NCBI GenBank assembly: GCA_009761415.1
Contig: QUOL01000029.1
Span: 79,543 to 143,542 of the forward strand
DNA from: Sarcomyxa edulis
Taxonomy: Eukaryota; Basidiomycota; Agaricomycetes; Agaricales; Mycenaceae
Direction of reading: 5' to 3'
DNA: 64,000 nt
Shown here: positions 12,015-23,841 of the stretch, one piece after another
Layout of the letters: every line of letters begins with the position of its first letter
Numbering within the stretch: position 1 is the stretch's first letter
Made by a program: the position numbers and the translations under genes
Notes under the pieces: generated by a model
Seen by the model: the letters and a program-made list of their open reading frames with translations, nothing else
The model's database searches: none
What the model was told of the DNA's origin: nothing

Positions 12015-12350
12015 TTGATGAATGCTGTCAGCGAGACCAACAAGAGGCTGAACGACAAGTTTGAAGGACTTCATAGAAATCATTCAGCTTTGGAAGAAAG
12101 GCTCCAGGTTTTTGAGGAACGTCAGGATACTTCAAGATGGGAATTCGTCCATGCTCTGAAACAGGCTGACGGTTATAGGTTTTCGAGTCGAGAGCTGAGG
12201 GTCCTGGAAAGAATGGTCAAGACGAGAGAGGAGAGAGGAGACCGCAACTCTTGGGAAGAAAGCAGAGATTTTGAGGGCTCAGATGATCGGGGAGACGGTG
12301 ACGACTATTGGGAAGACTTTAGCTTCGGACGAAGACTTCAAGTTGCCTAA
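12015..12350 (+). CDS. Coiled-coil hypothetical protein
   Basis: A 111-codon frame starts MMNAVSETNKRLNDKFEGLH. Residues 1-75 have heptad-like spacing and many charged residues, so they probably form a coiled coil. Residues 76-105 are very acidic with Gly (EGSDDRGDGDDYWEDF). The frame is open for several codons upstream of the ATG (DPVSEL...), so a 5' exon may exist. It lies between the two minus-strand SET genes. The function is unknown. Confidence 0.4.
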   Translation: MMNAVSETNKRLNDKFEGLHRNHSALEERLQVFEERQDTSRWEFVHALKQADGYRFSSRELRVLERMVKTREERGDRNSWEESRDFEGSDDRGDGDDYWEDFSFGRRLQVA

Positions 12351-12531
12351 GAATGCCGCGATGTCGAGTGGTTTATAATCGTGATTGGTACAAATACCAA
12401 ACGTAATCTCTAAACGTCATCTTTTTGTTTCCAGGCCTGAAGTATTCGAACATAATAGCCTATTCAATATGAGTTTCGCACTACAAGATACAAGTACAAG
12501 TTTCAGAGCGCATGACGCCAAACCTTCGCTT

Positions 12532-13800
12532 TCAAAACTTGGAAGGTCGTTCCCTCCGACATTTAGTACATTCGCACGCAAATCCATAGCGCGCCAGCTC
12601 TGCTTGCCTTTCATCATATGATGTATTGGTATCGCAGTATGTTACCGTAAGCGCCTCCCCTTTGCGAATATATCTTGCCGCCCAGGCCTGCATCGAAAAA
12701 GTAACAGGATCAAACTCGCGATCTACGGTGGGCTCGCAGCTTCAAGGTAGTAAGGTCAGAGAGGAGGGGACTCGCGACACGGAGGAAAAATGACCTTACC
12801 TATGGTTGGCACGCGATAATATTCTGGTTACAACTGAGTAATAGCCAAACAGCTCTCCTTTCTGTTTTTCCTCCGGTAGTTGATAGCAGTCGATTCCAAA
12901 CCCGTTCGTTCTGCCGCAATATGAGTACACAGATAGTACAGCCTTGAAAGCACGGAATGGCCCACCGAATAATGCCCATGATAGGCCCGCTACCATCGTG
13001 GAGATGGTCATTAGCTAGAGCCATGAACGTCGCTTGGTCCTCAGGTAGCATACGGTCGAACATGATACGGACTTCCTGTTCTTTCTCTGCCAGTAGGACT
13101 TGCTTGTACTGCTCGAGGGTCGTCGTTTCAGGATTATAGCCCCTCCCATCGTGTCCCATCATACGCGAAACGAGCACGAGAGGGCGTTCGGCGATGATGA
13201 GCTCTCCGGACATAATATTCCGCGTGGCATAAAGTCCGAGACCCATGCCTGGAGCAACTCGTATCTCGTAAGGGAGGGGTAGTATGGGACGTGGTGGTTT
13301 CCCAGGGAATCCGGGATGTGTGATGATCAAGTGTTTTACTGGGGCTGGTGTAGAATCATCGTGAGTTAACTTGATCTCTACGATTACAAGGGTCACACAC
13401 TCAGTCCAACCATCGGGATAGTCTACATAGTTTCTGTCTTTGGGAACAGATGGGAGTGTGGTGTAGATGATTCTGTACGGTGAAACGATACTGGGATCAT
13501 AAGATTGATGAGGGTCTGCTTCCACAATGGCAAGTTTGTTGAGTTTATATCCTTCGGGATGCCTAGAAGTAAGATAAACTTGTGATCCGCCGATTAGAGG
13601 ACATGATAGATTTTGCTTACCAGGATTTTCTACTACGCCATACGCTAGTCTCACTATGCCATCCGTCTCCAGTTTGGCTGTAGACTCAGTCAGTGGAGAT
13701 ATCGATCGCGCCGATCGATGGACTACTTACGTTTGGCGGCAGGAGTGAGTGAGAGGAGGGCAGACTGAGCCTTGTTGGATTTCAGGAAACCGCGCTTCAT
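12532..13800 (-). CDS. SET-domain protein, paralogue 2
   Basis: Probable protein-lysine methyltransferase, paralogous to the genes at 8-9 and 17.5-18.9 kb. Five exons (13800-13731, 13677-13621, 13551-12966, 12910-12800, 12739-12532) give 343 aa. SET motifs are GMGLGLYATRNIMSGE, TNGFGIDCY, NHSCEPT, RKGEALTVTY and post-SET CECTKC. The Asn that ends NHSCEPN in paralogue 1 is Thr here. There are two structural oddities. The acceptor region of exon 3 is one base shorter than in paralogue 3, so the frame is kept only if the AG at CCCGAAG is used. The intron that paralogues 1 and 3 have after TEC has lost its donor and is read through in frame, adding about 15 residues. It is still open throughout, so it may be functional. 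Confidence 0.78.
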
Positions 13801-14603
13801 GGCTTCAAACGGGTATGGATGAAAGAAAGAAAGCAGCTTGGGAATATGGGAAGTTCAGCGCGCTTCTAAGAATTACTTGAATAGGCGCCTAAGCAAGTAA
13901 GCCAGGTGACCATCGCCCAAGTTGTAGAACGATACACTAAGGAAGCGTACCGCAAGGAAATCGGATTCCCGTTCCGATATCGATGTAGAAGCAAGAGCAA
14001 CTTGAAGAGAAAACCAGAAAGACGCGTGTGCATGGTAGACCAATGACCTGTCCGTAGGGTTGTGAGCAATTTTGAGTGGCAGGTTGACCCGGATATTTGG
14101 AATTCTACCAAAGGACAATGGCTCGAGCTGGTGGAAGAGATACATAGATCTGGAGTCGAGTTCGAAAACACCGAAAGCCTCAAAATAGATCACTGGCACA
14201 GTGAAAAAACACAGCCACAGTAGAGATTACTTAGATTAGATTCATATCTTCCCGGAAGCAGGATCAGCTTTTTCTTGTCTGCAAAGATTTGGCATGTCCG
14301 GATTGGTTTCCAGAGGTCAAAGACAGAATTTCAGGGACGCGACGTGTCACACGCGCATGACGGTGACGACAATGTAGACTTGTAACAAGGGTATTCATGA
14401 TTGCATGACTGCATGGACGGGCAAGCTGACTTGGATTTTGATCTGGAGCATCATCAGAATATGCTCGAGTTCTATGAAAAAGGTCCTATCTTGAGACAGG
14501 TCCTTCGAGAGTAGGGTATATAAGTCACTACTAGTATTACATGACGCAAATGCAAATGCCTATAGGCGTCCTTCCAGAAAGTGTCACAGATCGCACCGTA
14601 CAC
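13801..14603. other. Intergenic
   Basis: Upstream of SET paralogue 2 and downstream of the dioxygenase gene. A minus-strand open frame of about 105 codons (13873-14199) has no recognisable feature and I do not call it. Confidence 0.4.
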
Positions 14604-15896
14604 CTAGGTATCCGAGACGATGGGAACAGGAACTTCCGCCATCGCAGCCAACCTGAATATATGACGAGGCTGTGCCCCATTCTCCTCGTCGAAATAATCC
14701 ACGATAGCTGAATCTAATCAAACGAAGGGGCTTCACTATCTGAGCTTTTCAATGACGATAAAAACAGATGACTCACGCAAAGTAGAACGATTATCGAATA
14801 AAACAACCGTCTCCGGACTCCACTTGACTCTAGCTTGGAAATCGTGTCCGGTGACGATGTGTTGCAACAAGAAATCCGAAATGGCTTTATACTCTGTGTC
14901 TTTCATACCTTCGTATCCTGTGCCAGCATGGGAAGCTCGACCGAACCCAGTGATGAATTCGCCGTTGATGAAGATGGATCGTTCTTTAGTCACTGGGTGA
15001 ACGCGGACGAGCGGGTGAATCGATTGTACGGGGTCTTTGCGTACGAGACCGCCTGCAAGACGCGTGTGGGCGATCATAGCAGAAGAAGAATGCACGGCTT
15101 TGAGAGGCTCTAAAAGGGAGCGAAAGGTGGGTGATAAACGTCTTTTCAATAGCGATTAGTGTATAGATTTTACAACTCAGAGAAAGGAGAGCGCCACATA
15201 CTTATACGCCTCTGCAGTATCCGCAAACACCGTATCTCCACCCGTCTCAGGCCCCTGAAGAAGCCCAAGCATCACATACCCAGGCGGCTGTCTCTCATAA
15301 CTGACATCCTGATGCCAAAGCGTCGAGGTTGTCTTCCTCTCGAAAAACCTGTCCAACTCTTCCTTATTCCCATCGCGGTGGATGATATGAAACCCCGGAT
15401 GTCCTTTGATCGAGCCAGATACAGGCTGATAATTGGGCTTCCCGAAAAAGTTCATCCATTCTTGCTGCTCACCGGGTGAGAGGTGGAAGAATGGGCGTTG
15501 GGATGGTAAGACGACGATTTTGCGGGTGCTGGTGAGGAGGGCGAGGTCGGATTTGGCGGCGTCAGTTAGAGTGGAGATGTCAATGTTTTCGAGGATGGTT
15601 CCCATTCGAGGGGTGATTTCTGTGGTCTTGATCTGTCCTTTTCCGTCCACTGCGTTGGGGGCAGAGGAGGAGCCGAAGAGGTTAGACATGTTAGGGTCCG
15701 CACGGAGAGCGGGGTCGGAGAAATCAAATGGGGGGAGGGGATCGAACCATATCTTGTCCCAGGTTGGGAGGTACTCAGGGTACGGGGTGCCCTGTGAGAT
15801 ACGAGCCTGTTCTTCGTCGGATACTTTGGTATACGGGATATTGATGTCGTAGCTTATGGGCTCTTCCTGCACGGCCGAGAGAAGTGTAGTGCTCAT
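14604..15896 (-). CDS. TauD/TfdA-family Fe(II)/2-oxoglutarate dioxygenase
   Basis: Members of this family couple 2-oxoglutarate decarboxylation to hydroxylation of small substrates, often sulfonates such as taurine. Three exons (15896-15202, 15141-14777, 14713-14604) give 389 aa, normal for fungal members. The iron ligands are visible: HQD at 195-197 in STLWHQDVSYE, and a distal His at 354 in NRSTLHSAIVDY. A conserved Arg follows (QPRHIFRLA), together with GGDTVFADT and the end PVPIVSDT. The introns are GTATGT..AAAAG and GTGAGT..ATTAG. The start is the first ATG of a continuous N-terminal exon, MSTTLLSAVQEEP. The substrate cannot be told from sequence. A role in sulfur or xenobiotic use is an inference. 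Confidence 0.9.
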
Positions 15897-17501
15897 ACTG
15901 TGAGGTTGATGAGGTTATTAGGGAGATAATTGCTGTGAAGGCAGTGGCAACATACCTATATATATTTGAAAGAATCCCAAAGCGGCGACATAGTATCCTG
16001 TGGGTATTTCGATATTAAACAGCATCATACAGGATCTATATCACCGTGGAATACGACTCTGATTGCTGACTGGGCGAGGGAACAAGAATCGCACGAAGGG
16101 TTAGCGGCAAGCATAATGAAAAGCGCGTCCCCCTGATCATAGCGCTCATTAGTCATCACAAAAAGGAGAGCAAAATGCGATAACAGGCTCACGAAGATTC
16201 CTTGCAAGCATAAGCATGCTAATCTCTTAGGCTCATGTCATCTCGTTTCTTACCACTGATATTCGAATGCCAGAGAAATGACGATTAAACAGCATCCAGG
16301 GAGAGCTTGAGATGAGAATGCATCCGGAGTGATCTTGATCAACATCAGAAAGTGGATGAAGACCTAGGCGAGGACAAACGAACCTCTTGCTTCCGCCCAC
16401 AAGGGGGACCAGAGATGGGCCAAGAGAGTATTGGCGCGTCCCTGTCCACGTATGATGAAAGGAATCTCGAAGAAGGCGAATTTCGACGACTAGTTCTCTC
16501 ATCAAGGCCGGTGAGTGCCCATCGAGCTCGAGACGCGACGAAAAGATGCATCAAGATCTAAATTCCATCAGGTACGTGAGACAGAGGTTTGAGCGGGAAA
16601 TCCAATTGTGTTGAGCTCAAGAAGTAACTTCGACTTTGACATTCCTCAAGATGGTCAGCAGGAGACTGAGCGTGATGAAAGACGGATATGCTTACTGTAA
16701 CTGGTACCGGGCGCGTTACTGTTCACGTCTGATGCACAAAATCCTGAGAGGAGGAATTCTCCATGAACTGCTTTCTCATCAAGGCCGGTAGGTGCCCACC
16801 GAACTCCACACGCGAGGAGAGAATCCATCATGATTGAGATGCCCGTAGATTAAATACGTGGAACCATTAGATGGGCAACAAGTCGACCTGCGTTGCGCCT
16901 GAGAAGTAGCCTTATCGACTCTGACATCGAACCTGACCAGGAAAAGAACGAGCATCGTTGCAATCGAAAATTGACCTGGACCCAACCTGGACCAGTAAAA
17001 TTGCGCATGTTGGGTCAATTCAGAGCCCTCCCATCTTTGCGATCAATATATAAGGGGAGAAGTCTAAGTGCATTCTCGATCGAGGACAGGATCCGAATAC
17101 AAGGTGATCGTACGGCAGAAAACTTGAAGACTTGGGAAAGACCTGGAAAGACGCGTTCGGTCAGGTGGACGTGCCATATCTATCCCGGCAGTTCCCGGTG
17201 GGAAATATCACTGCCGATGAATTATCCTGCAGACTCGGACAGCGACTTGAAGGTAAGTACTTGACTTCTATCATGCTCGTATCCACCCTAACCAACCAAG
17301 CATCCCGTCCTATCTCTGGTAGCAGTGCAATAACTTACAATAGCCTCCCGTGGGTCCTGCATATCGTAATCGCGTCTGCTAAATCGAAGTGGTAAGTATC
17401 AGAAAGTTTCGAAAAGTGTTGTACGATCTGCGTCCGGATTTCCTGGTCAGCTTATTCAAGAAGAAGCTCGCCAGGCTTTTCTTTTCTATCAATCTTCAGT
17501 C
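15897..17501. other. Intergenic with a degenerate direct duplication
   Basis: No gene is supported. Two related blocks occur at about 16430-16570 and 16710-16850. Both contain CTCATCAAGGCCGGT followed by GTGCCCA and an ending close to ATCCATCA or ATGCATCA. They look like an old tandem duplication of about 290 bp spacing. Short fragments of open frame in these blocks do not form a consistent gene. Confidence 0.4.
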
Positions 17502-18876
17502 ATGCTCGATGTAAAACGCGGTTTTCTCAACTCGAAAAAGGCTCAGTCGGCCTTCTCCCTGACTTCTGCTCTCAAGGGTGAGTAATATTGGGTTCTCGTC
17601 GCGATCGACGAACATTATTTCTAGCCGAAATGACTAACAGCTGCACAGAGACAGAGGAAGAGGAACGTAGAGTACTGAGAACGACGTATGGCGTCGTGGA
17701 AAAGACTGGTAAGCGTTGCCTATACTGATGATTATCAATGTCCATCCGAGTCTGATTCTGACAACGGCCACATGTCCAATAGGTCCCCCCGAAGGCTACG
17801 AACTCACCCAGCTGTCCGTAGTGGACACAGACCCTAATCTATCCAGTTCGCGTACAGATGTACCATACAACCTCATTTTCACCACACTGCCACCCGTTCC
17901 TATGGAGAGGAACTATGTCGATTTTCCAGATGGCTTCACTGAATGTGCGGTTCCACGTAAGTCCACATTGCAATTGCTGAGCTTTCAGTCAAAGAACCAA
18001 TAGACCACTTACCTATTTCATTGACAGCCGCAACCAAACATCTGATGATCACATACCCCGGATTTCCTGCAAGTCTTCCTCGACCAACGAATCCGATCCC
18101 CTACGAAGTACGTGCTGCTCCAGGGATGGGTCTCGGACTTTATGCCACACGGAATATCAGATCTGGGGAACTCGTCATCGCTGAACGACCTCTCCTGCTC
18201 GTATCGCCTATGATGGGCCTTGAAGGGAGAGGACACATACCCGCTACGGCGAGCCTCGAGGAGTACAAGCAAGTCTTGTTAGCGGAGAAGGAACAAGTAC
18301 TCCGCTTTTTGTTCGATCGCATGTTGCCGGAAGACCAGACGGCGTTCATGGCTCTAGCTAATGACCATCTACATGATGGTAGTGGACCTATCATGGGAGT
18401 CATTCGGTGAGTTCTCCAATTGGATGAAATGGTCATGTTTACTGATGTCGTGACAGAACGAATGGATTCGGAATTGACTGCTACAGACTTCCCGAAGAAA
18501 AACGTAAAGGCGAAATGTTTGGCCACTACACAGTCGTCACCAGAATTCTGTCGCGTGCCAACCATAGGCAAGTCGTCCCTTCCATTCCCTTCCTTCTTCT
18601 TTGGCTCATGAATCGAATCCCTCTCCGACTCTGATTTTGATCTACCTACTTTTCCATTGAAGCTGCGAACCAACTCTATCCCGAGATTTCAATCCCGCTA
18701 CATTTTCGATGAACGCTTGGGCGAGCAGATTCATCCGCAAAGGAGAAGCACTCACAGTGACGTACTGCGCTACCCGTGTGCCGTATGCAGAACGGCAGGC
18801 AGAGTTGGCTCCGTATGGTTTTATGTGCGAATGTACCAAGTGTCTAAGGGAACGTCCCGGTTCCGCAAGGTCTTGA
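17502..18876 (+). CDS. SET-domain protein, paralogue 3
   Basis: Probable protein-lysine methyltransferase, the most regularly organised of the three paralogues. Six exons (17502-17577, 17649-17708, 17783-17956, 18028-18406, 18457-18567, 18663-18876) give 337 aa. Landmarks are KRGFLNSKKAQSAF near the start, GPPEGYELTQL, NYVDFPDGFTEC, GMGLGLYATRNIRSGE, TNGFGIDCY, NHSCEPT, RKGEALTVTY and CECTKC. Intron positions match the other two genes. The last intron begins GCAAGT after the codon for NH, so it is a GC-AG intron where paralogues 1 and 2 have GT-AG. It is on the opposite strand to the other two copies. No disabling change is seen. Confidence 0.85.
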
Positions 18877-19514
18877 AGGCTTGACTCGGACTCACCTCTG
18901 TACTTGGTACTCCAAAACGCAATCTGGTTTCGAGGACTTCAACCTGTATACCTGTGTCAATTGACTCCAATTTTTTTTATTTTACTGTCATATCAAGCGC
19001 TCAGTGTCTCAAAATTGAACGTGGTAATGTGCTCTCACGGTGATGTATCACCTCTACTACGAGTCCATACGATACAGCATGGTTGATATCCCAGATTCTT
19101 ACAAGTACGTGTCAGTTCGAAGAGATCATCGACATCGCTGATGCCATGGACTCTAGATCTCACATTCCTGACCAGATGAATCACCCAGAAAGTTCGTATG
19201 AAACGAGTGCGACGTACGTGCCGCGACTGCACAGGTGGCTAGGCCCAATGCTGAACATCCACTGATTGTTGTGCTAGAGATCGTGATGTAGAATCTAGCC
19301 ACCCGGTCCAAGATTCGACTGTTCTGCGAGAGTAGGTCTGCCATACCAGTCACGATTGTAAGAACTCACGGCATGTGCATTCAGAATTATCAGATATGTA
19401 TTCTTCGGACGCTAGCTGAGCAAAAAATGGCAACTGGTAGGTGATACATTTCCACTGTGTCCAGACCACAGCCCAGCGCTAAACGTTCTGACGTGTATAT
19501 ATCTAGAGAATGCC
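18877..19514. other. Intergenic
   Basis: No supported gene. It may hold the lost or unrecognised 5' part of the decayed DUF6535-like gene, for example an ATG at 19080 followed by a short frame. Confidence 0.35.
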
Positions 19515-22145
19515 ATGGGTGCCGCAGTTGAGAAGATGAATGAGATCCTGCGTCGAATGGATGAACGGCAAACTACGGCCGGTATGTCTTCAGAGCTTTT
19601 ATCTGTACACATTCAAGTGACACGAATTTTTTTCCAGATGTTCTTCGTCAACCGATTATCGAGGTTGAACCTCGGAGTAGTAGCGTGTGGAATCCGTTGC
19701 TAACCTCGACTCTCAATCGTATCAATCCAGTGATCGATCGATGGAAAGGTAGTCTTGATGTGATACTCGTCTTCGTAAGTATAGATCTCTTCACGCTCGC
19801 AACCCTTCTGAAGTTCCATGCTCTTTGAAAAAGATTGGTCTCTTTTCCGGGATCATCACCTCCTTTTTCGTGGACTCTGTTCAGCGCGAACAAACGAGAT
19901 ACTGTCTAATCTGACGGAGATCGTGGTACAGCTTAGTAGCGGTGTGAGACCAGCACATCTCAATTTCTCGCTTCCCGAACCATTTGTGCCACAGAGGCGT
20001 CGGATGTTCGAGTCAATGTGTATTGGTCACTCGCTCTCATTCTCAGCGTGAGTCGCTTAGATCAATATGTCGTCTTCGTTCACTATATGTTCTTCGTCAA
20101 GATATCCACAGCTACGCTCGCCGTGTCTGGTCGAGGCTTCCTCTCGATGATTACTTATGCTTCCGGGAAAGCTCATTTGAAACTTCGTGACATACATTCG
20201 CGCTTCGAGAGCGCTGAGAAGATACTAGGTCCTATCATCGACTCACTCCCAGTCTTTCTCACTATCCCAGTCATCCTGTTTGTCATCGGACTTCTCGATG
20301 AAATCATTTCTTGTGCTTCACAGCTTTCGCATTTCGCAGGGACCGTCCGGACCGCTGCCTTCGTATCAATCTCGACCATTTTTCTGGTCGGCGCACTTCT
20401 GTCTTGTGCTCTAATGCACGCTTGTATCTATCCGCGAACATCCCCATTTCGAAGCACAGTGTCTCAGTTTGTGCACTACTGTCTACAACAAATGTTCCAG
20501 AGGACCGCCTTTAGCTCAATAAGCGCACTCCTAGTGTATACGTCGCGTAAATACGAAGTCTTTTCTCGTGTTGCTGCTCTCCGATATCCCAGAGGCTACT
20601 TCAGATTTCTATATCCCAGTCCGCTCGCTCATGGGCAGGTCGCATTGCATTCCACATCGTACGGATTCTTGGACTTGATCCGTCCTGCGGCCAATTCCTC
20701 CATGATGATAACACGTTGCTTGAAAGAATCTACCACAAAGTTATCAAAGAGACGTACGATGATGAACTCCTTGACCGAGCATCTGCTGCGTTACCTTCGA
20801 TGCTCCGGAGTAACAGTAACAACGTATACTCGCACTCTTGTAACATACTCTCCGATCCAGAGATTCAAACTCTACTTCACTTGCTCTCTCCCGAGACGAG
20901 CTATCGTGCGAATCGAGGGGCTGCAGAGGCCATCGTGATGGTTGGGAAGTTGTGCATGACTAGGTGTCCGTTTCTTATCAGCTGTATGCCCATCTGGACG
21001 CTAAATTTCGATCCGTAGATCATCTATGTAACAACAAGGAAAGAGCTGACCTCTTGAAAGCACTGTTGGATGCCGCTCAGCGCGAATATTTCCAGCGTCT
21101 CGGTAGTGTTGACCTTTGGAACTCTGCATTCGTTCGAGCCATTAGAATTTTAATTACCTCTCGGCGAGAAGGTCTTCTGGGTCACGGACACTTTCTGTTC
21201 TTTATGGAGATGTTCACGGACGAAAGTTACTTCATTAACTCTGCTGAGACGCAAGGTTCAAGGAGGCACGGCATTGACTTACCCACACTCACGCTTAGCT
21301 ATATTTTTTTGACCTTATTCGAGACAATCCAAAGCCGGTGTCAAACCAAGTCACAGTCTCTGGAAACCGCTCCGACCGACTTTATCGACAATATCGTCGG
21401 AGATGTACTTGGTCGGCCAAATCATCATGATAGCTCCCCGGAGCTGGCCATAAACGCTGTCATATGCTCGTGCAAGTGGGATACACGTACCGACGAACGG
21501 ATTCCTTGGCTAGCTCGCAGATCGTTCAACTTGGCTATCATCCGTTGGTTATGGAGTGATAGGCATCCTTCCGATTCTCGAGAAGACATTCGTCTACTAG
21601 TCGAGGCGAGTCACTACATCAGCCAGGATTCATCTTTCGAATCAATATTTCCTCTCGGACATGTGCTCGTAGACTTGATTATTCTACCTGGCCACGAGAA
21701 CTGGAGCCTGGACGATTTCGTTTTTGCTCTGCATAGAATTCTATGTTCCACGGTAGGCATTTTGCTTATCCACTATGCTAACAACACAGTCAAAGAAATG
21801 CTCGATGCTTTTGTATTCGTTGCCGAACGAAATCGGGAGCAATTCGAAGAGAGCCATGCTCACAAGCTCGGGGGTATCTATGAATACATCCCAGTTTCTC
21901 GTTCCACAGTCCCTCAAGCTGGGGTACATGACGTCCTGCTCCGAGTGTGGAATATTCTCTGTGGTGAATCTACAGGCTCAGGCCATCGTATTGATCATCT
22001 AACGTAATCTTTGTTAGGCCCAGGATTCATCTCATCAGATGGAGATCTGGTGATGCCTAGCGTATTCGCGGTCAAACGCTCAAAGTCCTACGAATCAGAG
22101 GAGAAGGCTGTCCGAAAAAAGTACAGCAAGACGTATAAGCACTAG
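19515..22145 (+). pseudogene. Decayed DUF6535-like multi-pass membrane protein gene
   Basis: Agaricomycete DUF6535 proteins have a coiled N-terminus, a KGSLDVILVF-type first transmembrane segment, further hydrophobic helices and a long soluble tail. All of these are here. The MGAAVEKMNEILRRMDER coiled start is at 19515, RWKGSLDVILVF and IGLFSGIITSFFVDS lie near 19740-19880, VRVNVYWSLALILS near 20010, ATLAVSGRGFLSMI after an intron, and a helical tail runs to 22007. The reading frame changes without a plausible intron near 19892, 19990, about 20650 and about 20965. A TAA at 22005-22007 precedes a further in-frame 45 codons ending at 22145. Several independent frame breaks argue for a pseudogene. 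Assembly or sequencing errors are the alternative. Confidence 0.65.
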
Positions 22146-22769
22146 CATCGAACACACCCTGTTTGTAGGTAAGTCCATGACTCCTGAAAGCTTTCTGTCC
22201 TCGTCGTGAAATTGACTCTCTACAATCGGAAAACGTAGTGCAGCAGGAAATCGGTGGCCATCGACTTGGACGATGCTGTGAATGATTATTGTACCTTCTG
22301 GAATATCTTACTTGTCTCCCTTCGATACCAGGCCCTACAATGCACGAATAGTTTTCGTTCACGAAAGATATTTGCGTGACGACGTCTACACCATCTGTAT
22401 TTGTCTCAAAACTTCTCGAGGGCGCGAGAGACCCAATATTCCATTGTACGAACGGTATTGATTACTATTCGAGCCGTAAGTACGTTACTCGTGAGAACGT
22501 GTTGGATCTTAGGCCTTAGGAATAGTACCGAGGACGAGTGGGTACTTAATCAGAACCACCATGGGCTACGGCCTCTATCCGTCTCCAGAATCGACCTCCT
22601 TCCCGAGAACGAAGGTCAATATACACTCAAGAATGGGAATACTGAATTCCTAGGGAGTTGGGACGGTATTAACGCAAAATCAAGGTCTTGATGGTGCGAA
22701 GTGCCACTGCTCGTGCTACTTGAAGGGTACATATACAGCACATTGAGACCATAGATATCGTCTGTGTCG
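22146..22769. other. Intergenic
   Basis: No supported gene. Short plus-strand open frames (for example 22401-22691) lack recognisable motifs. Confidence 0.4.
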
Positions 22770-22863
22770 ATTAGTGGTCAAATCATCTGTTTGTGGATTC
22801 AAACCTAATGGGTTGTGTAATACATGCCCACAGAAGCCGGGAGCTCGAATCTCCTCACGGACA
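22770..22863 (+). tRNA. tRNA-His (GTG) with a 32-nt intron
   Basis: A full cloverleaf can be folded by eye. The acceptor stem GTCTGTG pairs with CACGGAC (one G-T). The D-arm is GAT..ATC with GG in the loop. The anticodon stem TCTGT pairs with ACAGA around the loop TTGTGGC, which is also the yeast tRNA-His loop. The intron is 22797-22828, immediately 3' of position 37 as in eukaryotic nuclear tRNAs. The T-arm GGGAG-CTCGAAT-CTCCT has C instead of T at the first loop position. The discriminator is A (22863), and an ATCTTTTTG Pol III terminator follows. The anticodon 22793-22795 is GTG. The unusual T-loop base is the only doubt about function. Confidence 0.8.
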
Positions 22864-23841
22864 AATCTTTTTGATTTTTGATTCTTTTTCACGCTGCGCT
22901 TTGTACGTAAGCAATCTGATCATTCGAAATGTGTTTCTGACTTGTTCTGACTCCAAGATTCTCACAATCTCGAACCTTGATGCTTGGCTTTACCAGGTCT
23001 ACTTCAGTCCGAGTATTCATGGTCAGTTTACGCTGCTTGGACAGACTATATCATCGGTATGTCTGTGCATCTCGGACGCTCCTGCTCCTCTTCCTCGCCA
23101 CTTTCTTCCCATCGGGTTCGCTACAATCCCTCTGGCACTTCGCCGCTATTTCGTTCTTCGCGGGATCTTCAACCTCGGACAAACGTAACGTAGGACGACT
23201 GCTCACTCAGCTTCTCTACACAACAGAATCGAATCCTTCAAGTCTGGCGGTGACCTGTCACCAACGCGAGGCATTTTGTTGCGATTCTGTTGTACATGTC
23301 CTTATGATTGTAGCGTGTATCATCCATGTAGCTTTCCCGGCTTCCGTCTTTAAGCTGTGGTATACGCTCAACTCATGATCCGTTGTTCAAAAGTACCTCA
23401 AGGAGCTAAAATGTCGCCCCAACTGTTCTTCTGATCTCTTCTTCGGTTCCTGTGGCTTCACTCCATACTATCTGCCCTTCCCTTGGGACGACCGGCCTAC
23501 TTCCACCTCCTCTTCGTTCCGGCTCTCCACCCCACCTACCTGTCGACATGTCCTGCAATTCTCCACTTTCGGAGTGACGCGATATCAAATCTCGTGCAAG
23601 CTCTTGCTGCTTTCTTGATCACAGGATCGATATCCATCGAGGCTTCTCGTTATCGCAGATTATGTCACTTGTGTGGCAAACGGAAGCTCAGAACCTCCCT
23701 ATCCCAATGACCGAGATAGCGGAAATAGAAGGGGTTTCTATATTTATTTATCAGCATCGAGGATTTTGTTATCAAGAGCACCGAATTTGAAGGGAACTAC
23801 TTCTTACTTCAAGAGGCCTACCTCTCTTCCTTTATATCGAG
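22864..23841. other. Intergenic
   Basis: Upstream region of the permease gene. Open frames at 22977-23378 and neighbours are hydrophobic but match nothing I recognise and have no consistent gene model. Confidence 0.35.

Noticed and set aside
22977..23378. Hydrophobic plus-strand open frames downstream of the tRNA
   Set aside because: No start, splice chain or family motif; overlapping frames of similar length exist, so this is probably chance in pyrimidine-rich DNA.
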